Positions 8,938 through 18,448 of a stretch of 64,000 nt of DNA are shown here, in pieces. A model generated the notes under the pieces. The model made no database searches. It was not told where the DNA came from and saw nothing but the letters and a program-made list of their open reading frames with translations. This DNA comes from Lentisphaera marina. GTDB taxonomy: Bacteria; Verrucomicrobiota; Lentisphaeria; Lentisphaerales; Lentisphaeraceae. The translations under genes and the position numbers were made by a program. Positions within the stretch are counted from its first letter, which is position 1; each line of letters starts with the position of its first letter. The stretch is from contig NZ_JAQZZL010000001.1 of assembly GCF_028745505.1 (NCBI RefSeq), forward strand, positions 496,001 to 560,000, written 5' to 3'.

Positions 8938-9120
8938 GCATTCAGATAATTTCTTTGGATTTTATTTACAATTTTATTTATCCGGGTAATTTATGGAGAT
9001 TTTATTGAGCTTTCAAAGTAGGATTTATCATCACTTATTATCAAGAAACATCCATATTCGAGGGCTAAGTTCGTATACTGACTTGTAAGTATATGAGTTA
9101 AATAAATCAATCAGTTAAAT

Positions 9121-9150
9121 TTGACTTCCTCCAAACCCAAGTGATACAGT
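9121..9150 (+). promoter_or_regulatory. Putative sigma-70 promoter of the porin gene
   Basis: TTGACT at 9121-9126 and TACAGT at 9145-9150 are 18 bp apart, about 60 bp upstream of the chosen GTG start at 9211. It is a pattern match only, but its position fits. Confidence 0.4.
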
Positions 9151-9210
9151 ATAAACACCTAACCTATGAAAGGGGTTATCTTACGAGTATCAATAGCAGG
9201 AGTCTTTATT

Positions 9211-10494
9211 GTGAAATTAACTAAGTACAGCACGAGTTTTTTATGCGGCTTATTGTCCCTAACAAGTTTTGCCGAAGAATTTAGTTCCAAGCCCACAACA
9301 GATACAGATAAATTCATCACGTGGCTAGAGTCAGGGGAATCCCGACTCCAATTAGGTAACTTTACGAGTGTAGGTAGGGTGCAGGATGATGATCGCCTTA
9401 TTTTTGGGCGAGTCGACGGGGACAAAACAGTGGGTTATTCAAGTACTTATATTGAAGGCAATTACCTAACTCCACAGGTATCAGGCTTACAATTTGGTAT
9501 TGGGGCTTATGCTCATGCAAAGACTTGGGATCTCCAAGATACTTACGGAGAAAAATACCCCGATAGTCAAGACGCGTATTTTACCGATGCCTTTATTCGT
9601 TATAATTTTACCGAAGACTTATTTATTCAAGGCGGTCGCTTCAACGTTCGAAATATTGCGCAACGTTTTGACCCCCAATACGGTCAAGGACTCTATTTGC
9701 ATTACAATAACGAGAAATTTAGTATTGATTTGGGTGCTGTAGATAAACTTGCTTATTACTTCAACGACTATGTGGTCGATTACACCAGTAATGATGACAA
9801 AGATTTGTGGGGATACGAAGATGATGTGGATAGTGTCATTTATTTCGCTGAACTGAATTTTGGGGTCTGCGATAAAGTCAAAATGAACCCCTACGCCTAC
9901 TACCAAGATCAATATGTTGGGTGGTATGGTTTGGACACACAAATCGTCTTTCACAAAACAGCTACTTACGAATATGGTACAAAAGTTTTCACGTACTATA
10001 TGGATGCTTTAGAAGATTCTACGACGGATGATGAAGGTCGCGGAAGCTTCAACTATAGTATCAACCCCTTCTACCACCGTAAAAAATGGAAGTTTGATAT
10101 TGGTTATTCTGAATTTGGAGATAACTCCAAGAATAATCGCCCTGCTTGGGGCTACCGCTACTTCACCAATGTCCTCTACCATGATGGCGGTGTTGGTGAT
10201 ATCGAAATCATTGACTACAACCCTCTCTATGGCACAAAGGGGACTGACATTTACTTTGGCCGCGTCGGTTACCACGAAGAAAAATGGACTCTTGGTTTTA
10301 CCGCAGGGCTGTATACTCCTGAAGATAACGACACTTACCATAATATTTGGGAATTTCAGTTTGGCGGCAGTTATATCTTTAATGAGCACCTCAACGTCGG
10401 TGGACGTTTAGTAAATCTGACTGCGGACGAGCGAGGTGGGGTTGTTGACCAGGATGCTAATTATTTAGAAGCTTGGCTTGCCTACATTTTTTAA
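9211..10494 (+). CDS. Outer-membrane porin-like beta-barrel protein
   Basis: A secreted protein of about 427 residues. The GTG at 9211 has an AGGAG site 8 bp upstream and gives a good signal peptide (MKLTKYSTSFLCGLLS, then TSFA|EE). The longer frame from 9166 would add 15 residues and spoil the signal. The mature part alternates polar and aromatic residues (e.g. YIEGNYLTPQ, FIQGGRFNVRN, IYFGRVGYHEEKWTLGF) and ends AWLAYIF with a terminal Phe, as expected for BAM-assembled barrels. It resembles OprD/OprL-type porins, which pass small solutes. The specificity is unknown. Confidence 0.75.
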   Translation: MKLTKYSTSFLCGLLSLTSFAEEFSSKPTTDTDKFITWLESGESRLQLGNFTSVGRVQDDDRLIFGRVDGDKTVGYSSTYIEGNYLTPQVSGLQFGIGAYAHAKTWDLQDTYGEKYPDSQDAYFTDAFIRYNFTEDLFIQGGRFNVRNIAQRFDPQYGQGLYLHYNNEKFSIDLGAVDKLAYYFNDYVVDYTSNDDKDLWGYEDDVDSVIYFAELNFGVCDKVKMNPYAYYQDQYVGWYGLDTQIVFHKTATYEYGTKVFTYYMDALEDSTTDDEGRGSFNYSINPFYHRKKWKFDIGYSEFGDNSKNNRPAWGYRYFTNVLYHDGGVGDIEIIDYNPLYGTKGTDIYFGRVGYHEEKWTLGFTAGLYTPEDNDTYHNIWEFQFGGSYIFNEHLNVGGRLVNLTADERGGVVDQDANYLEAWLAYIF

Positions 10495-10548
10495 CCATTC
10501 ACCAAATTAATCTCTTCGAAAGAGGGACTGTATAAGAGTCTTTAAATA

Positions 10549-11847
10549 TTAATGAATGGCTCTTATTTTTACTTTGGCTTTCAAAAGTGACAGAATATTA
10601 TACAAACCATAATACGTACGGTTTGTATAGATAAAGTGCTTGGAACCTCGATTATGAGAGTGACCTTCTTTATCTTGTTCGCGTTTAATTCGATCTCCCA
10701 TTTCATAGAGCTCCATAAAAAAGCTTTCATCCGCAAAATCAAACTCAGAAAAATGAAACGGTCGCATGGCTAGGTTCATTAATTTTTTAAAATTCTTAGT
10801 AAAGAACTTCACTGCTTTGGGATTATCATCTGATCGTAAAATCTCTAAATCTAGCAGGTTTTTATGGAATCGTTTATCATCATTAAATAAAGATTTATCC
10901 ACGCCCAAAAAGTAATTGTCATAGAAGCTCTTGGGGACTTTTTTCATACAGCCAAAATCTATTACGTTAAGTTTTCCCGTCTCATCAATCAAAAAATTTC
11001 CTGGATGAGGGTCGGCGTGAAGCCAATGTAAATTGTGCATTTGGACATGATAAAAGTCCCATAGCTTTTGGCCGATTGCATTGCGTTTCTCTTGAGGGAT
11101 ATCTTCACTAAAAAACTCATCAAGATGTTTACCATGTAGCCACTCCATTACCAATAATTTATTGGAACTGATTTCAGAGAAATATTTGGGGAATTTCACA
11201 TAATCTAGATCTTTGCATTTATCTGAAATACTCATGCCTTGTTCGAGTTCCTGTAAATAGCGCGTCTCCTCCAGCATCTTATTTTCAATCTCGCTGAAGT
11301 AGGTTTTGACTTCATCGGACTTTAATTTCAAGAGTTTGAGCGCAAAGGGTTTAACTAATTTAAGATCAGAAGAAATACTCTCGGCAACACCGGGATACTG
11401 CAGTTTTATAGCGACTTCTTGACCTTCGTACTCAGCTTTATGAACTTGACCAATTGAAGCCGCTCGTTCGGCCTGAGGGCTAAATTTTTGAAAAACTTTG
11501 TCTGCTTTCTTACCTAATTCGCGTTTTAAAATTTTTTGTACCAAAGGAGCTGAGAGTGGAGGTGATTGATATTGCGCTAAAGCGAATTGATCCGTGTAGG
11601 CTTTTGGCAAAGCTCCTCTATCCATACTCAACATTTGGGCCACTTTTAAAGCACTACCCTTCATTTCACTCAAACAACCATAAACATCTGCAGCATTGGC
11701 TTTATCTAAATCTTCTTGGGTCGAAGTTTGCCTACTTACTTTCTTGCCGTAGTGCTTGAGGTAATTACCTCCTATCTTCAAACCTGCTACGGCGACCTTG
11801 CCAGCTCGCCCTACTTTGCTAGAAGGTATAGATTTTAGGGGTTTCAC
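10549..11847 (-). CDS. ABC1/UbiB (ADCK/AarF) family atypical kinase
   Basis: A 432-residue protein of the UbiB/COQ8 protein-kinase-like family. The KxGQ region reads K68-V-A-Q71 in place of KxGQ. The Ala-rich loop is AASIGQVH (129-136), the catalytic Lys is in VAIK (to 148), and the later motifs are HADPHPGNF and IDFG. UbiB-like ATPases support quinone synthesis or lipid handling at membranes; the role here is inferred. The GTG start shares one base with the stop codon of the TetR-like gene upstream, so the two are tightly coupled. The C-terminus lacks the membrane helices of E. coli UbiB. Confidence 0.85.
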   Translation of the reverse strand: MKPLKSIPSSKVGRAGKVAVAGLKIGGNYLKHYGKKVSRQTSTQEDLDKANAADVYGCLSEMKGSALKVAQMLSMDRGALPKAYTDQFALAQYQSPPLSAPLVQKILKRELGKKADKVFQKFSPQAERAASIGQVHKAEYEGQEVAIKLQYPGVAESISSDLKLVKPFALKLLKLKSDEVKTYFSEIENKMLEETRYLQELEQGMSISDKCKDLDYVKFPKYFSEISSNKLLVMEWLHGKHLDEFFSEDIPQEKRNAIGQKLWDFYHVQMHNLHWLHADPHPGNFLIDETGKLNVIDFGCMKKVPKSFYDNYFLGVDKSLFNDDKRFHKNLLDLEILRSDDNPKAVKFFTKNFKKLMNLAMRPFHFSEFDFADESFFMELYEMGDRIKREQDKEGHSHNRGSKHFIYTNRTYYGLYNILSLLKAKVKIRAIH

Positions 11848-12476
11848 TACTTGGACTGCCTATGTTTCATCAAGTCGACAAAAGTATCAAAGATATTAGG
11901 CGCTAAGCTATCAAAGAAAAAAATCATGCTTTTTTCAAGCAAAGCGTCCATATACTCTTCTTTTTTTTGTTTTGCTTTGTGATCACAGTTTTTCCATAGC
12001 TTTAAATTCATAAAAAACAAAGCTGTAAAAAAATCACACATGTATTTGTCCTGCATACCTCGTTGCTTAAATTCTTGGCATGCCATGCCATCTTTTATGA
12101 GTTTCTTTACAAATTTTTTCAGATGTTTTTTAAAGTCATTAGTTCCATACATAAAACTTGGTGACTGCATGCTAGAACAATTGCGGAAATATTTTTTATT
12201 TTCATCCATAAATTCAAACCAAGAATACATGAATGCTAAGCCACGATCTCGTTGATTATATGATGAGTACTCACTTGATAGGCCAAGATGGCTTAACACA
12301 TCTTTTAAGCCATTCTTCCAAATATCCAACTCCACCTGATGCAGGGATTCATACTTTAAATGAAAATCTTCTTTGGTAATTTCGGCAAATTCTAAGAACT
12401 TTTTTAATTTCTTAGGCGGTGACTTCTTTGCCATTATATATTCATAATACTTCTTACGTATTTTCTTCTTTTTCAT
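11847..12476 (-). CDS. TetR-like regulator coupled to the UbiB-family kinase
   Basis: A 209-residue, Lys-rich, largely helical protein. Residues 13-55 fit a TetR-type helix-turn-helix (KKFLEFAEITKEDFHLKYES, then LHQVELDIW). The rest resembles the helical C-terminal domain of TetR proteins found beside AarF kinases in Bacteroidetes-like genomes. It is translationally coupled to the kinase (stop and start share a base). An inverted repeat in its leader (12486-12511) is a plausible autoregulatory operator. The HTH match is moderate, so the DNA-binding role is inference. Confidence 0.6.
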   Translation of the reverse strand: MKKKKIRKKYYEYIMAKKSPPKKLKKFLEFAEITKEDFHLKYESLHQVELDIWKNGLKDVLSHLGLSSEYSSYNQRDRGLAFMYSWFEFMDENKKYFRNCSSMQSPSFMYGTNDFKKHLKKFVKKLIKDGMACQEFKQRGMQDKYMCDFFTALFFMNLKLWKNCDHKAKQKKEEYMDALLEKSMIFFFDSLAPNIFDTFVDLMKHRQSK

Positions 12477-12485
12477 ATGCTTACG

Positions 12486-12511
12486 CCTTTAGTTCTAATT
12501 TTGACTAAAGG
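12486..12511 (-). promoter_or_regulatory. Inverted repeat, likely operator of the TetR-UbiB pair
   Basis: Perfect 8-bp arms CCTTTAGT (12486-12493) and ACTAAAGG (12504-12511) with a 10-bp spacer lie 9 bp before the start of the TetR-like gene. On the minus strand a TATTAT box sits just upstream, and the proximal arm overlaps the ribosome-binding site (AAAGG). A protein bound here could block transcription or initiation, which suits autorepression by the first gene of the operon. Confidence 0.5.
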
Positions 12512-12590
12512 TATTCTATAATACATAGCTTCCCAAGTTTTCTTTGTGAACTTATGTGAAAAGCTGAAGAAATTTATATGAACGAATTAT

Positions 12591-13373
12591 CTAACCTTGT
12601 AGCTGCTGCTTTTTATTGAAGCATTTCTTGGCCACTTGACTGACGACAAGCATAGAGCCTAAGGCCGTCGATACACAGATAATCAGCATGATCATGATCT
12701 GATACTTTGCTGCTGTAATAGGATCTTCGCCGCCTAAAATCTGTCCCGTCATCATTCCTGGAATAAAAACTAAACCAACCCCAGCTAGATTATTAATAGA
12801 TGGACTCATGCCTGCTTTAATGGCGTCACGCACTAGCTCATTAATCGCATCTTTAGTTTTCATCCCCAGGAGAAGGTTTTGCTCCACTTCTGTTCGACGA
12901 TTTTTTAAATCGGAGAAAAAGCGTTCCAAAGAAACCGCCATTGCATTCATCGAGTTACCTACAATCATACCACCAATAGTAATGAATATTTGAGGCGCGT
13001 ACCATGTTTCTGCTTGCAAGAAAACTCCCAAGGAAACGATATTTAAGGATAAGTAAGATCCAAGCATGGTCAAGAAAATAGTTTTAAACAAAGGGAAAGG
13101 AGGATTTTCTATTCGTCCAGAAATAATTTTTGCCGCCCAAAAAATCATCCATACATAAACCCCCAAACTTATGAAAGGATTCGGGTACTTAAAGATGTAG
13201 ACGAGGGCAAATCCCATGAATAGCAGCTGCACATAAGTACGAATACTTCCGATTATTAAGTTTTTCCCCACACCTAATTTTAAACGATATGAAATAAAAG
13301 CGGTCAATAAAACAAATAAACTAAAACTCAATAATTGGAGGTTGGAGATCTCTAGAGCTGCTATTAAAATCAT
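12591..13373 (-). CDS. fetB: FetB-type ABC transporter permease (UPF0014)
   Basis: A 260-residue protein with about seven hydrophobic segments and the family blocks IGSIRTYVQLLFMGF, TIGGMIVGNSMNA and PGMMTGQILGGEDP. In E. coli FetAB exports iron and protects against peroxide stress. The ATG overlaps the stop of the ATPase gene (ATGA) and a GAGGG site precedes it. The pair forms a two-gene export unit. A separate cation exporter (CDF family) occurs at 38.6 kb. Confidence 0.88.
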   Translation of the reverse strand: MILIAALEISNLQLLSFSLFVLLTAFISYRLKLGVGKNLIIGSIRTYVQLLFMGFALVYIFKYPNPFISLGVYVWMIFWAAKIISGRIENPPFPLFKTIFLTMLGSYLSLNIVSLGVFLQAETWYAPQIFITIGGMIVGNSMNAMAVSLERFFSDLKNRRTEVEQNLLLGMKTKDAINELVRDAIKAGMSPSINNLAGVGLVFIPGMMTGQILGGEDPITAAKYQIMIMLIICVSTALGSMLVVSQVAKKCFNKKQQLQG

Positions 13374-14008
13374 AATTCCCTCAAACCTTCGCCACTTATG
13401 GCGAGTCGTTTGAAATTTGTACTGGAATGAAAACTTTCTTCAATATGACTGACAAAGATCACGGTCATTTCACTACAATAATTGCTGATAAAGTCCTCGC
13501 TTAATTCACGGCTAGTTTGATCTAAACCTGCGCTAATTTCATCGCATAATAAAGCTTGTGGTTTTAATAAAAATGCTCTAAGGAGTGCTAAGCGATGCTT
13601 TTGACCGCCCGACAATTCTAATGCATTCTGCTGCAATTCTAAACCTTCAGGAAACAGTTTTTCAATATAAGCTTTCAATTCTTTATCTGTGGGTATTGCT
13701 AATTGATGGTACTCCAATGCCAAGATCAGGTTCTCGTGGACCGACTTATCATAAATATGGGCACTTTGTCTTAACCATTGGCAATTCTTGCGGTGTTGAT
13801 AATAATCCAGTAGAGGCTGATCATTTACTATAATCTCACCTTCACTTGCCTCTTCTAATGAAGAAATGAATTTGAGCAGAGAGGATTTGCCACAGCCTGA
13901 GGGGCCTTGGACGAGGTATTTTCCTTTGGATCTAAAGCAATAATTGAACTTAGTGAAGACAACTTTTCCCTCTGGAGAAAATCCTAAATTCTTAAGTTCT
14001 ATTTTCAT
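13370..14008 (-). CDS. fetA: FetA-type ABC transporter ATPase
   Basis: A single nucleotide-binding domain of 212 residues from the chosen ATG at 14008. Walker A is GPSGCGKS (35-42), the signature LSGGQKHRLALLRAF, and Walker B LLCDE followed by ISAGLD. It pairs with the FetB-like permease downstream. The open frame continues 18 codons upstream to 14062, but the ATG at 14008 has a GAGGG site and begins MKIELKNLGF, a normal start for this domain. The proposed role is iron or other metal export, by homology. Confidence 0.85.
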   Translation of the reverse strand: MKIELKNLGFSPEGKVVFTKFNYCFRSKGKYLVQGPSGCGKSSLLKFISSLEEASEGEIIVNDQPLLDYYQHRKNCQWLRQSAHIYDKSVHENLILALEYHQLAIPTDKELKAYIEKLFPEGLELQQNALELSGGQKHRLALLRAFLLKPQALLCDEISAGLDQTSRELSEDFISNYCSEMTVIFVSHIEESFHSSTNFKRLAISGEGLREL

Positions 14009-14066
14009 GGAGCCCTCGCTTAATTTATCCACCAACTTATTGCCAACTAAGATAAACTGCAATGAA

Positions 14067-16070
14067 TTACTCTCGAATTATTTCGACTCCCTTTAAATTC
14101 AAATTTGGATTTTGCTTTGAATTCAAAATGAGCTTCTCTAAATGATTTAACAAACGCATTGAGTAGCCCGAGATATGACTGCCACGAACATCGAGTTCTT
14201 TCACCGATGAACCCATCAATGAATCGACATCTTTTAAAGACGTATTGGACAAATTGAGCTTGCGAATGGGTAGTTTTCTTAACGCTTCTAAACTAAAGAG
14301 GCGCTTATTATTAGATAAATCTATATCGACTTGAGATTCAAAGGTCGAGTACTTTATGTTCTTTTTGACGGGATTGGTCAAACTTAATGCGAGCCCCGCT
14401 AAATGCATCTTTTCATCAAGAGTATATTGCGAAACCGTATAAGAATAATTGACGATGTGAACTAAAAATTTCATGCTCTCATTTGCTTTCACCGGTATGA
14501 CAAAAGTGTTACTCATATCCATGATATAGGCTTCTAACTCGGCTAAGTTTAAAAAGAGTTCATCTTCTTTTTTGACTTGTGCATATTTAGCACATACATC
14601 TGCCGTTCTTCTCCTTGGGAAAGATGGACTCATGATAGCTTTGAATATTTGATTAGCTTCAGTAAAACGTTGGGTAATCATTAAAATCCTTCCCAAATAC
14701 AATTGCGCTTCTTCGTTTTGCGGATCCCACAAAACGGCGAGTCGCGCATTGGCTAAGGCGGAATCATAATCGAAACGAGTTAAATCATTGCGTGCGACAT
14801 TAACTAAACGTGGGCTAGCCGCCTTACTAATCGCTTCTCTTTCTGCTTGCTCAAGCATTTGTAATTGATAAGCTTTTTCGGCTCGATCCTTCTCGGCTAT
14901 GGCGACTTCACTTAATTCTTCCGCGCGATTTTTTTGCTCAAGAGCAAGCTGGCTCAAATCGACCGCTCTTTGTTTAGCAAAAAATAAAAATCCAGAAAAG
15001 ATAGACGAAGAGCTAAGTAATAGAACTAGCCAAAAACTTAACTGCTTGTGGCGTTTAAGAAGATAGAGGAGCGATTTCCCAACACTATGATCTTCCGCTG
15101 AAGTCATGAAGCCACTTTGGAATTTATTAAGATCTTCAATGAGCTCGGATACCGATTGATAGCGCTTGTCTCGGTCCTTTTCTAAAGCTTTTAAAATTAT
15201 AGATTCTAAACCCCGCGCTAAAGCTTTATTTATTTCTCGAGGTCGTTTCCGTTTACCCTGTAAAGTTTGCTCTAATAATGCTTTGCAGCCTTCCGCTGAA
15301 TTCGCCCGCTTTCCACATAAGAGTTCATAAAGAATGGCACCCAAGGCATAGATATCACACAGTTCATCGCGTTTGCCTAGGCTCTTCTCAATTTGTTCTG
15401 GAGCCATATAACCCGGCGTTCCTTTTAGCACTCCATGATGACTATGTTCATCATAAATATCTTCGACTAAGAGTTCCTCGCTTAAGCATTCCTCATTAGA
15501 ACCCCGCGCTAAGCCCCAATCACCCACTAAAACTTCCGAAAACTCGCCCAAATAAATATTTTCTGGCTTCAAATCCAAATGCACGACTTTATTGGCATGC
15601 GCATAGGCCATAGCATTACAGATTTTCAAAAAGATATCTAAGCTTTCTTGATCATATTTAGCCCCTGTCGCTTTTCGTTCCTCAAAATAATTTTTTAAGG
15701 TTTTTTTTCCTACGGGCTTCATCGTGAAAAAAGCTTGTCCCTCGCGATCATATCCAGCGTCGTATACCGGAACAATGTTGGGGTGTTGTAGCTGTGCAGT
15801 TATTCGTGCTTCGCGAAAAAAGGACTCTGTTTTTTGATCGTCTTTAGAATCTAATAACTTGGCTTGGGCCACTTTTCTCGAGGTGAGCTTATCTTCACTC
15901 AAAAGAATTTTCTTCATTCCACCGCGCCCTATTTCATCGCCAGTGGTGTATCGCCCTTCCCTAAGCTGCATCTCGGAACTTATGGGGTACTCAAATTCCG
16001 TGTCATCCTCATTGAGCATTTGGCTCAAGCCTGAGGTTACTTTTACATAAGCTTTTTTATCTGTAGCCAT
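14067..16070 (-). CDS. Membrane Ser/Thr kinase with TPR-like and leucine-rich C-terminus
   Basis: A 667-residue PknB-like kinase. The Gly loop is IGRGGM (48-52), the likely ATP Lys is K71 in VAQAK, and the catalytic loop is HLDLKPEN with D166 and N171. The Mg motif is D184-W-G rather than DFG. The domain ends near residue 310. One membrane helix lies at about 342-362, followed by a coiled, Glu/Ala-rich stretch, TPR-like helices, then leucine-rich segments (ALRKLPIRKLNLSNTSL). The C-terminal part is predicted to be outside the cytoplasm. Its ATG directly follows the stop codon of the ECF sigma gene, which suggests the kinase controls that sigma factor in place of an anti-sigma factor, as in other PVC bacteria. 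Confidence 0.85.
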   Translation of the reverse strand: MATDKKAYVKVTSGLSQMLNEDDTEFEYPISSEMQLREGRYTTGDEIGRGGMKKILLSEDKLTSRKVAQAKLLDSKDDQKTESFFREARITAQLQHPNIVPVYDAGYDREGQAFFTMKPVGKKTLKNYFEERKATGAKYDQESLDIFLKICNAMAYAHANKVVHLDLKPENIYLGEFSEVLVGDWGLARGSNEECLSEELLVEDIYDEHSHHGVLKGTPGYMAPEQIEKSLGKRDELCDIYALGAILYELLCGKRANSAEGCKALLEQTLQGKRKRPREINKALARGLESIILKALEKDRDKRYQSVSELIEDLNKFQSGFMTSAEDHSVGKSLLYLLKRHKQLSFWLVLLLSSSSIFSGFLFFAKQRAVDLSQLALEQKNRAEELSEVAIAEKDRAEKAYQLQMLEQAEREAISKAASPRLVNVARNDLTRFDYDSALANARLAVLWDPQNEEAQLYLGRILMITQRFTEANQIFKAIMSPSFPRRRTADVCAKYAQVKKEDELFLNLAELEAYIMDMSNTFVIPVKANESMKFLVHIVNYSYTVSQYTLDEKMHLAGLALSLTNPVKKNIKYSTFESQVDIDLSNNKRLFSLEALRKLPIRKLNLSNTSLKDVDSLMGSSVKELDVRGSHISGYSMRLLNHLEKLILNSKQNPNLNLKGVEIIRE

Positions 16071-16694
16071 TTAAGCTAACTCAGATTTTAAACGCCGAAT
16101 TTCATCTTTTAAACGATCTCTAATGCGTTTGCGATAAACGTAAATCACCTTGGGTTTCAATTCATATTCCACTTCTAGGTCTTGAGCACTCTCGCCTTCC
16201 ACCAAGCGCAAAAAGATCTCGATTAAACGCTCAGAGAAGTGAGGCTTTATATTTTCTAAGGCCATGGAAGCTAAATAATCATTCCATTCACTTTCAGCGA
16301 CTTTCTCTACTTCGGGCAATGATAATTTATCAATTTGTTGATCCTGTACTTTACCTTTGAGGCGGCTCTGGCTATTGATTTTACGAAAAAAATCTCTCCC
16401 AGTATTCTGTATAACTCGACAAAGCCAGCTGCGAAAACGTTTCGATTCATCATATTCAAAATTGGGAAAATGATTCCACAATTTAATCAACACCTGTTGC
16501 ACAACTTCATCTGCATCGTGGTGAGACATATCCATTTTACGGCAAATCAAGTAGATAAAACCTTGATAATACTGAACAAAATCTTCCCAGCTTTTTTCAT
16601 CTTTATCATGAATAATTCGCTGAAGTAGGGTGACACGTGTGCCATATGTTTCATTTTTTTCACTCATAGGTGAATCTATGCTTTCGGTAAACAC
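16071..16694 (-). CDS. ECF-type RNA polymerase sigma factor
   Basis: A protein of about 200 residues with sigma region 2 (WEDFVQYYQGFIYLICRKM, DADEVVQQVLIKLW, FRSWLCRVIQNTGRDFFRK) and region 4 (SERLIEIFLRLVEGESAQDLEVEYELKPKVIYVY). The stop TAA abuts the ATG of the kinase gene, so the two are translationally coupled. Two starts are possible: GTG at 16694 with an AGAGGA about 10 bp upstream, or ATG at 16667 with no clear site. The longer one is given. No anti-sigma factor is adjacent. Confidence 0.85.
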   Translation of the reverse strand: MFTESIDSPMSEKNETYGTRVTLLQRIIHDKDEKSWEDFVQYYQGFIYLICRKMDMSHHDADEVVQQVLIKLWNHFPNFEYDESKRFRSWLCRVIQNTGRDFFRKINSQSRLKGKVQDQQIDKLSLPEVEKVAESEWNDYLASMALENIKPHFSERLIEIFLRLVEGESAQDLEVEYELKPKVIYVYRKRIRDRLKDEIRRLKSELA

Positions 16695-16753
16695 TTGTCA
16701 ATATTCCTCTACTTCAGATACTTGCGATCATCGCATTAATAGCTTTTTTTCTC

Positions 16754-18448
16754 TTATTGAGTCATTTCTGGTCGTTGCCAATCACTTTCTGCCTTGGTCT
16801 TTCCCTTTGCTGGTTTGAGTACCGTGATCACTTCCGCATTCGGATCATATAAATCCCAATCGTCGGATCTAAAAGGTGACGCCGGAATGCCTTGCTTATT
16901 GTATAATAAATTGCGTTCAGAAGGATTCATCGCCCAAGCATAGCGCACAGCAACTGGCTTCCCGACTTTTGCTGAGCTAAGGATGATTTTATTACCTTGA
17001 ATTTGAGCCTCGGCCCAATGCCATTTTTGATCTTCTCCCGCAATCGCAAAAGTATCAATTTCACCTGCTTTCGCTGCCATCATTCCAGAACCAATAGAAT
17101 CGAATTCCACAATCATTTTTGAACCATCTACTGTGTGAGATTTATATCTTGGCCCATAATCAACAAAGTCTTTCCCATAAGTATTTTTAAGTGCCAAATA
17201 GGCATGTCGAATCCCAATTGGTTTTTTGTTCTTGGGATGAAGCTGAATCGCATCGCCCGTATCAATAGCAACTGACATGTAGGCATTTTTGACATCTTCA
17301 GTCACTAAACGCATCATCTCGCGATTGATTGACCATACCGCTTCGGGGCCTTCTACCGGCTTCGTCTGAGCGGGGTTCCAGCTGGGCAACTGAGTGAATT
17401 GAAAAGGAAAATAGCGCTCTGTGTTGCCTGCACTCATTTCGTGCCAACTTTTACGATAGTAGTCGATCAACTGAGCTAATTGCTTACGATAATTAATGGC
17501 TTGAGCGGCATCTTTTGAATTGCGTTCACCTTGGTACCAAATAGCTCCTTTGATCCCATAGGGACGAACAGGGTTAATCATCACATTAAAAATATGTGAG
17601 GGGTACTGATGCCCCATGTTGGATGGTTTTGTTATAATTGGTGGAGCGATTTTTTTAACTTTATTCTTCATTATGTCACCCGCCGCAACACGTTTATTAT
17701 AGGTCGCCAATTCTTTAGCATGCTGAGCTAAGGATTTTTCCGCACTAATCCCTTTCTGCTTGAGCTTCTCGCTCATTTCATCCATTTGTTTCATGCCCGC
17801 AACTGTGCGTTCATCGTTCATTTGAATTTCTTTGGGCATCCAGCCTTCAATTGGGGTTCCCGCAAAAGCTTGAACGACAATGCCCACTGGAATCCCAAGT
17901 TCTTGATGAAGTTTCTTGCCAAAATAATATGATACTGCAGACGTTTCTAAAGCCGATTCTTTATTACATAATTTCCATTTAGCCATCTTATCACGCGCTT
18001 CATCAAGTGGTTCATGCCAATGCTCGCGAGCTGACTTATAGATGCGGAAATTTGGCAGATCAACTGTTTCAGCTTCCTCTTCGCCACCAAAAGTTGAGCC
18101 TACTGCCCACCCCATATTTGATTGTCCCGCACAGAGCCAGACTTCGCCAATAGCCACATTTTTTATATCTAGCTGATTATTTCCTTTAATGCTTAAACTA
18201 AAGTCCGTCCCATAACTTGGTGTAGCTAACATCACTTTCCACTTACCCTCTGAATTGGCTTTCGTCTTAGCTTTAGAACCCCAGCTTGCTTTGACTTCTA
18301 CCTCTTCTCCGGCATCTGCAAATCCCCAGATGGCATTCGAGGTCTGCTGTTGCAAAATCATATTATCTGTAAATAATGTGCTCATCCGCACATCTGCGAT
18401 CAAATTAGACGCGGCCAAAGCGAAAGCCGTTAAAATCATTTTTTTCAT
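16754..18448 (-). CDS. Secreted sialate O-acetylesterase-like SGNH hydrolase
   Basis: A 564-residue exported esterase. The ATG at 18448 has a CTGGAG site and gives the signal peptide MKKMILTAFALAASNLIA. The mature N-terminus holds a beta domain (STLFTDNMILQQ). The SGNH block I follows at GEVWLCAGQSNMGW with nucleophile S110, and IKGAIWYQGERN is the typical second block. Sialate O-acetylesterases remove acetyl groups from sialic acids or other decorated glycans. The gene fits the polysaccharide-degrading lifestyle suggested by the sulfatases. A longer frame from 18493 lacks a signal peptide at its start and is not preferred. Confidence 0.85.
   Translation of the reverse strand: MKKMILTAFALAASNLIADVRMSTLFTDNMILQQQTSNAIWGFADAGEEVEVKASWGSKAKTKANSEGKWKVMLATPSYGTDFSLSIKGNNQLDIKNVAIGEVWLCAGQSNMGWAVGSTFGGEEEAETVDLPNFRIYKSAREHWHEPLDEARDKMAKWKLCNKESALETSAVSYYFGKKLHQELGIPVGIVVQAFAGTPIEGWMPKEIQMNDERTVAGMKQMDEMSEKLKQKGISAEKSLAQHAKELATYNKRVAAGDIMKNKVKKIAPPIITKPSNMGHQYPSHIFNVMINPVRPYGIKGAIWYQGERNSKDAAQAINYRKQLAQLIDYYRKSWHEMSAGNTERYFPFQFTQLPSWNPAQTKPVEGPEAVWSINREMMRLVTEDVKNAYMSVAIDTGDAIQLHPKNKKPIGIRHAYLALKNTYGKDFVDYGPRYKSHTVDGSKMIVEFDSIGSGMMAAKAGEIDTFAIAGEDQKWHWAEAQIQGNKIILSSAKVGKPVAVRYAWAMNPSERNLLYNKQGIPASPFRSDDWDLYDPNAEVITVLKPAKGKTKAESDWQRPEMTQ

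Noticed and set aside
10009..10411. Overlapping open frames on both strands within the porin gene
   Set aside because: The porin frame has a signal peptide and beta-strand pattern through to the terminal Phe; the others are low-complexity shadows.
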